64,000 nucleotides of DNA from Escherichia ruysiae. GTDB lineage: Bacteria; Pseudomonadota; Gammaproteobacteria; Enterobacterales; Enterobacteriaceae. The stretch's first letter is position 1. Every line of letters begins with the position of its first letter. Of this stretch, positions 8,590-16,914 are shown piece by piece. The notes under the pieces are model-generated. The model was not told where the DNA came from and did not search any database. It worked only from the letters and a program-made list of their open reading frames with translations. The translations under genes and the position numbers were made by a program. The stretch is taken from assembly GCF_902498915.1 (NCBI RefSeq), contig NZ_CABVLQ010000001.1; one strand, given 5' to 3'.

Positions 8590-9099
8590 AAAGACCTCGC
8601 CTGGATTTTTTGACGATATGACTATAAAAAAAAGCGAGGAAAAAGAATGGCTGACTTAATCGCTAATGAGAAAAATTAATAGAGGGCAAATATTATAAAA
8701 TTGCTTTCAGAGATTATATGTTATTCATTTATTGGTTGTTTTTGACGTGGTTTAATGTGAATTAATTGCATTGGGGACGGTGTTTTAATTTGAAATAATA
8801 CTTCGTCGAGTTTGGTTTTCTGAAATTAACTGTGATATTTGTTTAAATTTTATTATGCAGGCATGGCAATTTTTTATTGTATCAGATTGGCGATATATAT
8901 AACGCCAATAGTGATGATTGCTGTAGTGAATGCTATAGCAATGACAATAATTTGCTATAGCAACACTATTTTTCCACGAATCTGACATGCATGTTGGCAA
9001 TATTTTTTCCCGCGCAATTTTTATAGTTGCGTTCGATATACACAACAATCAGCGCATTGTTGGCTGATAAAGAAAAAACTCTGTGAAAAAGGTGTCAGT
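8590..9099. promoter_or_regulatory. pduA/pduF divergent regulatory region
   Basis: This 510-base AT-rich stretch lies between oppositely directed pduA and pduF and must hold both promoters. In Salmonella this region is activated by PocR with propanediol and by the global regulators Crp and ArcA. I see no convincing gene in it. Two copies of TGCTATAGCA with a related TGCTGTAG lie near its middle (8919-8963) and are listed separately as candidate PocR sites. Confidence 0.7.
8918..8963. promoter_or_regulatory. candidate PocR operator: repeated TGCTATAGCA palindromes
   Basis: The ten-base palindrome TGCTATAGCA occurs at 8931-8940 and 8953-8962, 22 bases apart (about two helix turns). A related half copy TGCTGTAG lies at 8919-8926. 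Repeats with this spacing suit an AraC-family dimer, and PocR is the obvious candidate. That this is the PocR site is inferred from position and spacing only. Confidence 0.45.
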
Positions 9100-9909
9100 A
9101 TGAATGATTCACTCAAGGCGCAATGCGTTGCCGAGTTTTTGGGCACCGGACTGTTCCTCTTTTTTGGCATTGGTTGTTTGTGTGCCCTAAAACTTGCCGG
9201 TGCAAGCCTGGGACTGTGGGAAATTTGTATTATTTGGGGGTTAGGTATTTCACTTGCTGTTTACCTTACGGCAGGCATTTCCGGTGCTCATCTTAACCCG
9301 GCGGTTACTATTGCTCTGTGGTTGTTTGCCACTTTTCCTGGTCGTAAAGTGCTGCCATTTTGTGTGGCGCAATTAGCGGGAGCCTTTGGTGGCGCAGTTC
9401 TGGCATATTTTTTATACAGCAATTTGTTTGCCGATTTTGAATCTGCTCACAATATGGTTCGTGGTAGTGCAGAAAGTTTACAACTCGCCAGTATCTTCAG
9501 TACTTACCCGGCAGCAGCGATAAATGTATGGCAGGCTGCCTTGGTTGAAGTGGTCATAACGTCCATGTTAATGGGGTTGATTATGGCGTTGACCGATGAC
9601 GGCAATGGCGTACCCAAAGGGCCGCTTGCGCCTTTACTTATTGGTATTCTGGTTGCTGTTATTGGTGCTTCTACTGGACCATTAACCGGTTTTGCCATGA
9701 ATCCAGCGCGTGATTTTGGACCAAAAATTTTCACCTGGCTTGCTGGTTGGGGAGAAATTGCGATGACTGGCGGACGTAATATTCCTTATTTCATTGTACC
9801 CATTATTGCTCCGGTCATTGGAGCCTGTGCTGGCGCGGCGATTTATCGCTTTCTTATTGCACAAAATTTACCTGTCAATAGTGTTACGCCTAAAGAGAAC
9901 AGCGAATAG
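9100..9909 (+). CDS. pduF: PduF, propanediol diffusion facilitator (aquaglyceroporin)
   Basis: Inner-membrane channel of the MIP/aquaporin family, 269 residues, that lets 1,2-propanediol enter. The two pore half-helix motifs are present, HLNPAVTIAL near residue 66 and FAMNPARDFGP near 200. Between and around them are six hydrophobic spans. The second motif has Asp after NPAR, a mark of glycerol-type facilitators. Transcribed away from pduA toward pocR. Confidence 0.96.
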   Translation: MNDSLKAQCVAEFLGTGLFLFFGIGCLCALKLAGASLGLWEICIIWGLGISLAVYLTAGISGAHLNPAVTIALWLFATFPGRKVLPFCVAQLAGAFGGAVLAYFLYSNLFADFESAHNMVRGSAESLQLASIFSTYPAAAINVWQAALVEVVITSMLMGLIMALTDDGNGVPKGPLAPLLIGILVAVIGASTGPLTGFAMNPARDFGPKIFTWLAGWGEIAMTGGRNIPYFIVPIIAPVIGACAGAAIYRFLIAQNLPVNSVTPKENSE

Positions 9910-9976
9910 TGAAATAGCCTGGCAGTTATAAACGTTTATTTTTTTAGTGTTTGTGATCTGCTTTCCGAACTTATTA

Positions 9977-10008
9977 AAAAGTCTCCCGCTTCATGGAGGC
10001 TTTTGTTA
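9977..10008 (+). terminator. rho-independent terminator after pduF
   Basis: The stem AAAAGTCTCC (9977-9986) pairs with GGAGGCTTTT (9995-10004) across an 8-base loop, with one G-T pair, and runs into a T-rich tail. It lies 68 bases after the pduF stop and separates pduF from pocR. Confidence 0.7.
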
Positions 10009-10111
10009 TTGTCCGTTTTGCTTCTCGTCAGTAAATCATTAAGGATGATGTGAAGATTAAATGTAAAACAATTGTTTTACCATAACAATAAATTAACTGG
10101 GAGGTTTTATC

Positions 10112-11026
10112 ATGATTTCTGCGGCGACACTTAATTCAGAACTCATTAATAAAATCGCACAGGATTTTGCGCAGGCGACTAGTCTTGCGGTTGTCGTGGT
10201 CAATATCCACGGTGATGAAATCTCCGAGCTGTTTAACTTCACTCCATTTTGTCAGATGATGCGCCAACACCCTCAGCTTAGCACTCGCTGTCGCATGAGC
10301 GATCGTTGTGGTGGTCTGGAAGCCTCTAAATCAGATCAGCCTTGTATTTACCGCTGTCATGCAGGGTTAACTGATTTCTCTATTCCTCTGGTGATTGCCG
10401 GGCATTTAGTCGGCTTTGTGTTGTGTGGACAAGTTCGCCTGCGTAATGATGATGTTGATTTGATCAATATTCTGAATGTCGATGATTGTTGGCAAGCCGA
10501 CCCAGAACTACTTAATGAATTTCGCAAAGTTCCTGAGATGGATTACTCGAGAGTTATGGCCTCTGCTGATTTATTGAAGTTGATTGTGGAAAATTGCCTC
10601 AAAAAGCAACTCAATTTTGTCGTTATTAAAGAGAATAAACCTCATTCGGGTTCAGTTCGTCAGACCCGTGCGCCTAATCCCCATGATAATAAAATGAAAA
10701 AAGCATTGCGCTATATCGATGCACATTTGTCAGACGATTTGCGTCTGGAAGATGTTGCCTCGCATGTTTATCTAAGCCCTTATTATTTCAGTAAGTTGTT
10801 TAAGAAATATCATGGGATTGGTTTTAATGCGTGGGTAAACCAACAACGAATGGCCAGCGCGCGTGAGCTGCTGTGCCATAGTGACTGGAGTATCGCCAGT
10901 ATCGCGCGTAATTTAGGCTTCTCACAAACCAGTTATTTCTGCAAAGTTTTTCGCCAGACGTATCAGGTGACTCCGCAGGTATATCGTCAGCAAATTAGTG
11001 AAAATGTAGCAGCGGAAACAGCATAA
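10112..11026 (+). CDS. pocR: PocR, AraC-family activator of pdu and cob genes
   Basis: A 304-residue regulator. The N-terminal half is a PocR sensory domain with the conserved cysteine pattern (Cys47, Cys60, Cys66, Cys78, Cys82 followed by HAGLTDFS). From residue about 195 it is an AraC-type DNA-binding domain with two helix-turn-helices (LRLEDVASHVYLSPYYFSKL and WSIASIARNLGFSQTSYFCK). In Salmonella PocR responds to 1,2-propanediol and switches on both the pdu and cob operons. It sits between those two loci here as well. Confidence 0.95.
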   Translation: MISAATLNSELINKIAQDFAQATSLAVVVVNIHGDEISELFNFTPFCQMMRQHPQLSTRCRMSDRCGGLEASKSDQPCIYRCHAGLTDFSIPLVIAGHLVGFVLCGQVRLRNDDVDLINILNVDDCWQADPELLNEFRKVPEMDYSRVMASADLLKLIVENCLKKQLNFVVIKENKPHSGSVRQTRAPNPHDNKMKKALRYIDAHLSDDLRLEDVASHVYLSPYYFSKLFKKYHGIGFNAWVNQQRMASARELLCHSDWSIASIARNLGFSQTSYFCKVFRQTYQVTPQVYRQQISENVAAETA

Positions 11027-11127
11027 AATTAATGTGGAAAATGAGGGATGATTAAATAGACGCTGGCAATATTAATTAACGTTATTTACGTGTTATGGGA
11101 TAAGTGAGATCAGCTCATAACATACGC

Positions 11128-11340
11128 TGACAGGTTCGGCACATTTGTGCCTGGGAAGAGGGTGAAAATCCCTCGCAGCCCCCGCTGCTGTAATGCTGAC
11201 AACCCCGAAAATACCACTGATCGCGAGATTGGGAAGGCCGGGGAAGGATGATGCGAAGCCAGAAGACCAGCCTGTCAGTCAATACCAACAACTTCGGTGG
11301 GAAGTGGGTTGTCCGGAAGCGCCCGGTTGAGTATTGGCGC
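11128..11340 (+). promoter_or_regulatory. adenosylcobalamin riboswitch
   Basis: A full cobalamin aptamer is recognisable. P1 pairs TGACAGG (11129-11135) with CCTGTCA (11271-11277). The GGTGAAAATCCCTCGCAGCC core follows at 11161. The B12 box is AAGCCAGAAGACCAGCCTG at 11256-11274. Downstream, complementary stretches around 11286-11312 (CAACAACTT and AAGTGGGTTG) can form the expression platform. In Salmonella the same element precedes cbiA and shuts the cbi-cob operon when adenosylcobalamin is plentiful. Here it leads into broken cbi remnants and then cobUST. Confidence 0.92.
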
Positions 11341-11376
11341 GTCTTTATACCCCTACCACCCTGAGAGGATCAGGGT

Positions 11377-11511
11377 ATGGCGGCATCATTTAGTTCCTTC
11401 ATTGTAGTGCCGACAGGCACCTGGGCTGCTCTCAATGCGCGGCAATCGTTTTTCATGGTATATCAGCCTGACCGTCATTACAGGAAACGAAGCGGAGGAC
11501 GGGGGATATGA
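11377..11511 (+). pseudogene. probable cbiA'-'cbiF fusion remnant (44 codons)
   Basis: A short frame begins at ATG 11377 behind GAGAGGAT, where cbiA begins in Salmonella. Its start MAASFSSFIVVPTGTW resembles a decayed CbiA N-terminus (MAA..HAFI..GTGSG). The tail (VYQPDRHYRKRSGGRGI) looks like the end of the gene that precedes cbiG, which is cbiF in Salmonella. Its TGA overlaps the ATG of the cbiG remnant, just as neighbouring cbi genes overlap. I infer one large deletion from early cbiA to late cbiF. The N-terminal match is weak and the cbiF part is a guess from position. Confidence 0.45.
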
Positions 11512-11942
11512 AAACGATAAAACCCGAATCGATAGCCCTTTTTTGCCTCTCCTCTGGCGATATTAATCTGGCGAAATATCTGGCTGAAATGTTGCCAATG
11601 ACCTGTTTTGTTGGTGAGGACTGGCAGCAAGGTTTCTTGCCTTTTAAAGGTGGGGCTGTTCAATCGTTATCAGACGCGTATACCGATTATTCAGTGCTGT
11701 TATTGATTGCTGAAAACAGGGTCTCCATACCAGAAAATTTCTCTCATCCTGATGGCGCGACGGTAATCGTAATCACACGGCATAATGCCCGTTTGCTGGC
11801 TGGTTCGGCTGGTGGTGCAGTAGCATTAATCCATTATCTGAATGAAATATGTCAACGCAGTGAAAATATTGCCAATGACGCATTCTGCCAGACGTTTACA
11901 CAGGGAAATCGGACTATTTCACAACACCGCCTTCGTTCGTAA
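11508..11942 (+). pseudogene. cbiG: truncated cbiG remnant
   Basis: A 144-codon frame. Residues 1-50 match the start of CbiG closely (TIKPESIALFCLSSGDINLAKYLAEMLP, then QGFLPFKGG). A later piece, HNARLLAGSAGGAVALIHYL, corresponds to the CbiG LLSGHAGGANALTRYL region. The stretch between is shortened, and the last 30 residues do not look like CbiG. CbiG (cobalt-precorrin-5A hydrolase) is about 350 residues, so this is a fragment without function. Its ribosome-binding site (GGAGGACGGGGG) is still good, so it may be translated. Confidence 0.75.
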
Positions 11943-12065
11943 TGGATTGAGAACGCTGGATTTTTATTTTCATTACGCGCAGTATTAATTGCGGAAATGT
12001 TATTACGATCAGCAACGATGGTTCTGGTCAATGAATACCATCATACAATTGAACCAGGAGTCCGT

Positions 12066-12611
12066 ATGATGATTTTGGTGACAGGTGGTGCACGGAGCGG
12101 GAAGAGTCGGCACGCCGAGGCGCTTATTGGGGATACTCCACAGGTTCTGTATATCGCCACTTCACAAATCCTTGATGATGAGATGGCGGCACGGATTGAG
12201 CATCATCGACAGGGGCGTCCGGCGCATTGGCACACGGTGGAACGCTGGCAGCAGCTTGATGAGTTAATTAATGCAGACATTAATCCGCAGAACGCTGTGT
12301 TGCTGGAATGCATTACGACAATGGTGACTAATCTGTTGTTTGATTATGGCGGCGATAAAGATCCTGAAGGATGGGATTATGTGGCGATGGAGCAAGCGAT
12401 AAATGGCGAGATTCAGTTGTTGATTGCTGCCTGTCAACGTTGCCCTGCAAAGGTCGTATTAGTGACCAATGAAGTGGGAATGGGTATTGTGCCGGAGAAT
12501 CGTCTGGCGCGACATTTTCGTGATATTGCCGGGCGAGTGAATCAGCAACTGGCCGCTGCGGCAGATGAAGTATGGCTGGTGGTTTCGGGTATTGGAGTAA
12601 AAATCAAATGA
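12066..12611 (+). CDS. cobU: CobU, adenosylcobinamide kinase / guanylyltransferase
   Basis: Phosphorylates adenosylcobinamide and then attaches GMP, the first step of nucleotide-loop assembly and of cobinamide salvage. The 181-residue protein has the P-loop GGARSGKS at residues 7-14 and the EHHRQGRP segment that carries the guanylylated histidine. The frame is open further upstream to 11997. ATG 12066 is chosen because it follows CAGGAG and gives the usual length. The stop overlaps the cobS start. Confidence 0.95.
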   Translation: MMILVTGGARSGKSRHAEALIGDTPQVLYIATSQILDDEMAARIEHHRQGRPAHWHTVERWQQLDELINADINPQNAVLLECITTMVTNLLFDYGGDKDPEGWDYVAMEQAINGEIQLLIAACQRCPAKVVLVTNEVGMGIVPENRLARHFRDIAGRVNQQLAAAADEVWLVVSGIGVKIK

Positions 12612-13351
12612 GTAAATTATTTTGGGCGATGCTCTCTTTCATTACGCGTCTGCCTGTACCGCGTCGTTGGTCCCAGGGGCTGGATTTCGAACATTATTCT
12701 CGCGGTATCATTACTTTTCCCTTAATTGGGTTATTGCTTGGTGCGATTAGTGGGCTGGTCTTCATGGTGTTGCAGGTATGGTGTGGTGTACCACTGGCGG
12801 CACTATTTAGCGTGCTGGTTCTGGCGCTGATGACAGGGGGATTCCACCTGGACGGTCTGGCAGATACCTGTGATGGTGTATTTTCTGCACGTAGCCGAGA
12901 TCGTATGTTGGAAATCATGCGTGATAGCCGTTTAGGCACCCACGGCGGTCTGGCATTGATTTTTGTTGTGCTGGGAAAGATTTTGATTTTGAGCGAACTG
13001 GCTCTGCGTGGTGAGCCTATCCTGGCATCGCTGGCTGCAGCATGTGCTGTCAGCCGTGGTACTGCCGCATTATTGATGTATCGTCATCGTTATGCTCGGG
13101 AAGAAGGGCTTGGCAATGTGTTCATTGGCAAAATTGATGGGCGACAAACCTGCGTCACACTAGGCTTAGCCGTAATTTTTGCTGCTGTATTACTGCCTGG
13201 TATGCATGGTGTGGCTGCTATGGTGGTGACGATGGTGGCAATTTTCGTCCTCGGTCAGCTTTTCAAACGTACTCTGGGCGGGCAAACCGGCGATACGCTG
13301 GGAGCTGCCATAGAGCTTGGTGAGCTGGTCTTTCTGCTGGCGCTGCTATAA
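12608..13351 (+). CDS. cobS: CobS, cobalamin-5'-phosphate synthase
   Basis: Integral membrane enzyme (247 residues) that joins adenosyl-GDP-cobinamide with alpha-ribazole-phosphate. The conserved GGFHLDGLADTCDGVFSARS motif with its aspartates, which bind the metal, lies near residues 78-97. The rest is mostly hydrophobic membrane spans. ATG 12608 overlaps the cobU TGA (ATGA), so the two are translationally coupled. Confidence 0.95.
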   Translation: MSKLFWAMLSFITRLPVPRRWSQGLDFEHYSRGIITFPLIGLLLGAISGLVFMVLQVWCGVPLAALFSVLVLALMTGGFHLDGLADTCDGVFSARSRDRMLEIMRDSRLGTHGGLALIFVVLGKILILSELALRGEPILASLAAACAVSRGTAALLMYRHRYAREEGLGNVFIGKIDGRQTCVTLGLAVIFAAVLLPGMHGVAAMVVTMVAIFVLGQLFKRTLGGQTGDTLGAAIELGELVFLLALL

Positions 13352-13362
13352 AGAGACGCAAC

Positions 13363-14442
13363 ATGCAAACACTTGCCGATTTACTGAATACGATCCCGGC
13401 TATCGATCATGCTGCTATGTCGCGCGCACAACGGCATATTGACGGGTTACTCAAACCCGTCGGTAGTCTGGGAAGGCTGGAGGCGCTTGCCGTACAACTG
13501 GCAGGAATGCCGGGGCTGAATGGTGTTCCTCATGTGGGTAAAAAAGCGGTAGTGGTTATGTGTGCCGATCACGGCGTCTGGGATGAGGGTGTCACTATTT
13601 CCCCGAAAGCGGTGACAGCCATTCAGGCTGAAAATATGACACGCGGAACAACCGGCGTGTGTGTTCTGGCAGCACAGGCGGGGGCTAAAGTTCATGTAAT
13701 TGATGTAGGCATAGATACTGCGGAGCCAATACCCGGACTTATCAACATGCGTGTCGCTCGAGGTAGCGGCAATATAGCTTCAGGTCCTGCAATGAGCCGC
13801 TGTCAGGTTGAAGAGTTGCTTCTGGAAGTCATTCGTTATACGCGTGAACTGGCGAAAAATGGCGTCACGTTGTTTGGCGTGGGTGAGCTGGGAATGGCAA
13901 ACACGACGCCGGCTGCGGCGATAGTCAGCACAATTACTGGACGCGATCCCGAAGAAGTGGTTGGTATTGGCGCAAATCTGCCGACAGATAAACTGGCAAA
14001 CAAAGTTGATGTTGTTCGTCGGGCAATTACGTTGAATCAACCGAATCCGCTGGATGGTGTTGATGTACTGGCAAAAGTTGGTGGATTTGATTTGGTCGGA
14101 ATGGCTGGCGTGATCTCAGGAGCCGCTTCCTGTGGTTTACCCGTGTTGTTGGATGGCTTTCTTTCTTATGCCGCCGCGCTTGCTGCGTGCCAGATGTCAC
14201 CTGCAATCAAACCGTATCTTATTCCTTCCCATTTGTCGGCAGAAAAAGGGGCGCGTATTGCGCTGGCACATTTGGAGCTGGAGCCGTATATCAATATGGA
14301 AATGCGTTTAGGTGAGGGGAGTGGTGCGGCGCTGGCGATACCCATCATCGAAGCTGCTTGCGCGATATACAACAACATGGGCGAACTTGCTGCCAGCAAC
14401 ATTATTCTACCGGGGAATACAACTTCTGAATTGAACAGCTAA
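13363..14442 (+). CDS. cobT: CobT, nicotinate-nucleotide:dimethylbenzimidazole phosphoribosyltransferase
   Basis: Makes alpha-ribazole-5'-phosphate, the lower-ligand half of cobalamin. 359 residues, full length. The catalytic glutamate is seen as Glu318 in LGEGSGAAL, and substrate-binding segments GVGELGMANTTPAAA and LLDGFLSYAAAL are intact. Last gene of the shortened cob operon, 11 bases after cobS. Confidence 0.95.
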   Translation: MQTLADLLNTIPAIDHAAMSRAQRHIDGLLKPVGSLGRLEALAVQLAGMPGLNGVPHVGKKAVVVMCADHGVWDEGVTISPKAVTAIQAENMTRGTTGVCVLAAQAGAKVHVIDVGIDTAEPIPGLINMRVARGSGNIASGPAMSRCQVEELLLEVIRYTRELAKNGVTLFGVGELGMANTTPAAAIVSTITGRDPEEVVGIGANLPTDKLANKVDVVRRAITLNQPNPLDGVDVLAKVGGFDLVGMAGVISGAASCGLPVLLDGFLSYAAALAACQMSPAIKPYLIPSHLSAEKGARIALAHLELEPYINMEMRLGEGSGAALAIPIIEAACAIYNNMGELAASNIILPGNTTSELNS

Positions 14443-14506
14443 AAACGAAAAGTCTGATAAAAGCTATACTTATCGGATGGCTTTCGCGACTTAGGAAAGG
14501 GATATG

Positions 14507-15439
14507 ATGCGTCGTGTAAATATTCTTTGTTCATTTGCTCTGCTTTTTGCCAGTCATAATAGCCTGGCGGTAACTTATCCATTACCCCCAGAGGGGAGTC
14601 GTTTAGTGGGGCAGCAACTTACAGTAACGGTTCCCGATCACAATACCCAGCCGCTGGAAACTTTTGCCGCGCAGTACGGACAAGGGCTGAGTAATATGCT
14701 GGAAGCGAATCCGGGGGCTGATGTTTTCTTGCCGAAGTCTGGTTCGCAGCTCACCATTCCGCAGCAACTGATTTTACCCGCCACTGTGCGAAAAGGAATT
14801 GTGGTTAATGTCGCCGAGATGCGTCTGTATTACTACCCACCAGACAGTAATACTGTGGAAGTGTTTCCTATTGGTATTGGTCAGGCTGGACGAGAAACCC
14901 CGCGTAATTGGGTGACAGCCGTTGAGCGTAAACAAGAAGCACCAACCTGGACGCCAACCCCTAACACTCGTCGTGAATATGCAAAGCGTGGGGAGAGTCT
15001 GCCTGCATTTGTCCCAGCCGGACCCGATAATCCTATGGGGTTGTACGCTATTTATATCGGCAGGTTATATGCCATTCACGGTACTAATGCCAATTTTGGG
15101 ATTGGCCTACGGGTAAGTCAGGGTTGTATTCGTCTGCGCAATGACGATATCAAATATCTGTTTGATAATGTCCCGGTAGGGACGCGCGTGCAACTTATTG
15201 ATCAGCCAGTGAAATACACAACGGAGCCGGATGGTTCAAAGTGGCTGGAAGTTCATGAGCCGCTGTCGCGCAATCGTGCAGAATATGAGTCCGACCGAAA
15301 AGTGCCATTGCCGGTAACCCCATCTTTGCGGGCGTTTATCAACGGGCAAGAAGTTGATGTGAATCGCGCGAATGCTGCGTTGCAACGTCGATCGGGAATG
15401 CCAGTACAAATTAACTCTGGCTCAAAGCAGATGTTTTAA
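14507..15439 (+). CDS. ldtA: LdtA (ErfK), periplasmic L,D-transpeptidase
   Basis: Attaches Braun lipoprotein to peptidoglycan. 310 residues. An N-terminal signal peptide (about residues 1-21) is followed by a LysM-like segment and then a YkuD catalytic domain with IHGTNANFGIGLRVS and the active-site SQGCIRL cysteine. Two ATGs lie in tandem (14504 and 14507); the second gives the standard length. It follows cobT by 64 bases with its own GGAAAGGG ribosome site. Confidence 0.94.
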   Translation: MRRVNILCSFALLFASHNSLAVTYPLPPEGSRLVGQQLTVTVPDHNTQPLETFAAQYGQGLSNMLEANPGADVFLPKSGSQLTIPQQLILPATVRKGIVVNVAEMRLYYYPPDSNTVEVFPIGIGQAGRETPRNWVTAVERKQEAPTWTPTPNTRREYAKRGESLPAFVPAGPDNPMGLYAIYIGRLYAIHGTNANFGIGLRVSQGCIRLRNDDIKYLFDNVPVGTRVQLIDQPVKYTTEPDGSKWLEVHEPLSRNRAEYESDRKVPLPVTPSLRAFINGQEVDVNRANAALQRRSGMPVQINSGSKQMF

Positions 15440-15460
15440 AATAGCTGTTGTATAAAAAGC

Positions 15461-15489
15461 AAAAAGCCTGCTCTAAAGCAGGCTTTTTT
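15461..15489. terminator. bidirectional terminator between ldtA and tRNA-Asn
   Basis: The stem AAAAAGCCTGCT pairs with AGCAGGCTTTTTT around a CTAA loop. Runs of A before and T after make it usable on both strands, so it can end ldtA from the left and the tRNA-Asn transcript from the right. Confidence 0.85.
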
Positions 15490-15494
15490 GAATT

Positions 15495-15570
15495 TGGCTC
15501 CTCTGACTGGACTCGAACCAGTGACATACGGATTAACAGTCCGCCGTTCTACCGACTGAACTACAGAGGA
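15495..15570 (-). tRNA. asnV: tRNA-Asn (GTT), copy 1 (asnV position)
   Basis: A 76-base tRNA including an encoded CCA, anticodon GTT. The T arm reads GGTTCGAGTCC. The sequence is identical to the three other tRNA-Asn genes in the window. By order between ldtA and nac it corresponds to asnV. Confidence 0.97.
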
Positions 15571-15690
15571 ATCGTTTGAACGGGGCGCATATTAATGGCA
15601 GTACATGGCGATGTCAAAGGGGGAAATGCATTTTTTTGTTCGTTTGCTGCCAATTTCAACAAAACGATGAACTTTCAATCTTTTTAATCA

Positions 15691-15707
15691 TGTTCCATCG
15701 TGGTGCA
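15691..15707. promoter_or_regulatory. NtrC-binding site upstream of nac
   Basis: The 17 bases TGTTCCATCGTGGTGCA match the NtrC consensus TGCACC-N4-TGGTGCA with two changes. They lie about 130 bases before the sigma-54 promoter of nac, normal enhancer spacing. Confidence 0.75.
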
Positions 15708-15823
15708 TGACATCCTTTCATGGGGCAGGGAATGCTTCTCCTGGCTTAAAGAGCCAATGACGAAACAATCATAATCTCTTATTTGACGGGCGATTAGCTT
15801 TCGTATCAACGCCAAAACGAAAC

Positions 15824-15839
15824 TGGCAAGTATCTTGCA
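15824..15839 (+). promoter_or_regulatory. sigma-54 promoter of nac
   Basis: TGGCAAGTATCTTGCA has GG at -24 (15825-15826) and GC at -12 (15837-15838), the sigma-54 spacing. It is 58 bases before the nac start. Together with the NtrC box it implies that nac is switched on by nitrogen limitation, as known in E. coli. Confidence 0.82.
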
Positions 15840-15896
15840 ATCTGGTTGTTAGTAATGTCGGCACTCGGGCTGACGCTTAAAAAAACCGGAGGCACC

Positions 15897-16814
15897 ATGA
15901 ACTTTAGACGCTTGAAATACTTCGTCAAAATTGTAGATATTGGTAGCCTGACTCAGGCTGCTGAAGTATTGCATATAGCACAGCCTGCGCTCAGTCAGCA
16001 GGTTGCCACGCTGGAAGGTGAGCTAAATCAGCAACTTTTGATTCGCACAAAACGTGGCGTTACGCCGACAGACGCCGGAAAAATTCTCTATACCCATGCG
16101 CGGGCAATTTTACGTCAGTGTGAACAGGCCCAACTGGCGGTGCATAATGTAGGTCAGACATTGTCAGGTCAAGTCTCGATTGGCTTTGCGCCAGGAACCG
16201 CAGCGTCATCTATCACCATGCCTTTATTACAGGCGGTACGCACTGAATTTCCGGAGGTCGTTATCTATCTCCATGAAAATAGCGGTGCTGTGCTTAACGA
16301 AAAACTTATAAACAACCAGCTTGATATGGCGGTGGTTTATGAGCATTCCCCTGTGTCTGGTGTATCCAGTCAGACTTTGTTAAAAGAGGATCTGTATCTT
16401 GTCGGAACTCAGGATTGCCCAGGGCAAAGCGTTGATGTTAATGCGATAGCGCAAATGAACCTCTTCCTTCCCAGCGATTACAGTGTAGTAAGACTTCGTG
16501 TTGATGAAGCTTTTTCCCTGCGCCGGCTTACAGCGAAAGTCATCGGTGAAATTGAGTCTATCGCTACGCTTACCGCTGCGATTGCCAGCGGTATAGGCGT
16601 TGCAGTATTACCTGAATCGGCCGCACGTTCGTTATGTGCCGCAGTTAACGGTTGGATGTCACGTATTACCACGCCTTCAATGAATCTCTCGTTGTCATTA
16701 AACTTACCCGCCAGATCAGTTTTATCGCCACAGGCGCAGGCAGTGAAAGAGCTATTATTGTCAGTGATTAGTTCTCCAGCCATGGAAAAAAGACAATGGC
16801 AATTGGTGAGCTAA
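15897..16814 (+). CDS. nac: Nac, LysR-type nitrogen assimilation control protein
   Basis: A 305-residue LysR regulator that activates sigma-70 operons for alternative nitrogen sources and represses gdhA and others. The N-terminal helix-turn-helix (SLTQAAEVLHIAQPALSQQVATLE, residues 16-39) is intact, followed by the effector-binding fold; unlike most relatives Nac is not known to need a ligand. ATG 15897 behind CCGGAGG gives the normal length; a longer frame to 15846 is ignored. Confidence 0.96.
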   Translation: MNFRRLKYFVKIVDIGSLTQAAEVLHIAQPALSQQVATLEGELNQQLLIRTKRGVTPTDAGKILYTHARAILRQCEQAQLAVHNVGQTLSGQVSIGFAPGTAASSITMPLLQAVRTEFPEVVIYLHENSGAVLNEKLINNQLDMAVVYEHSPVSGVSSQTLLKEDLYLVGTQDCPGQSVDVNAIAQMNLFLPSDYSVVRLRVDEAFSLRRLTAKVIGEIESIATLTAAIASGIGVAVLPESAARSLCAAVNGWMSRITTPSMNLSLSLNLPARSVLSPQAQAVKELLLSVISSPAMEKRQWQLVS

Positions 16815-16914
16815 ACGTTATACCTGGATGGAATAAGATGCGGGTTTTTATTATTTGTTATGCCGGGCATTAGACTCTAACAATAATGGATGTCTGATAT
16901 GCCCGGAGTTTACC

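Noticed and set aside
8785..9048. 87-codon minus-strand frame in the pduA-pduF intergenic region
   Set aside because: No recognisable family; it covers the promoter region and the TGCTATAGCA repeats, and AT-rich non-coding DNA easily yields such a frame.
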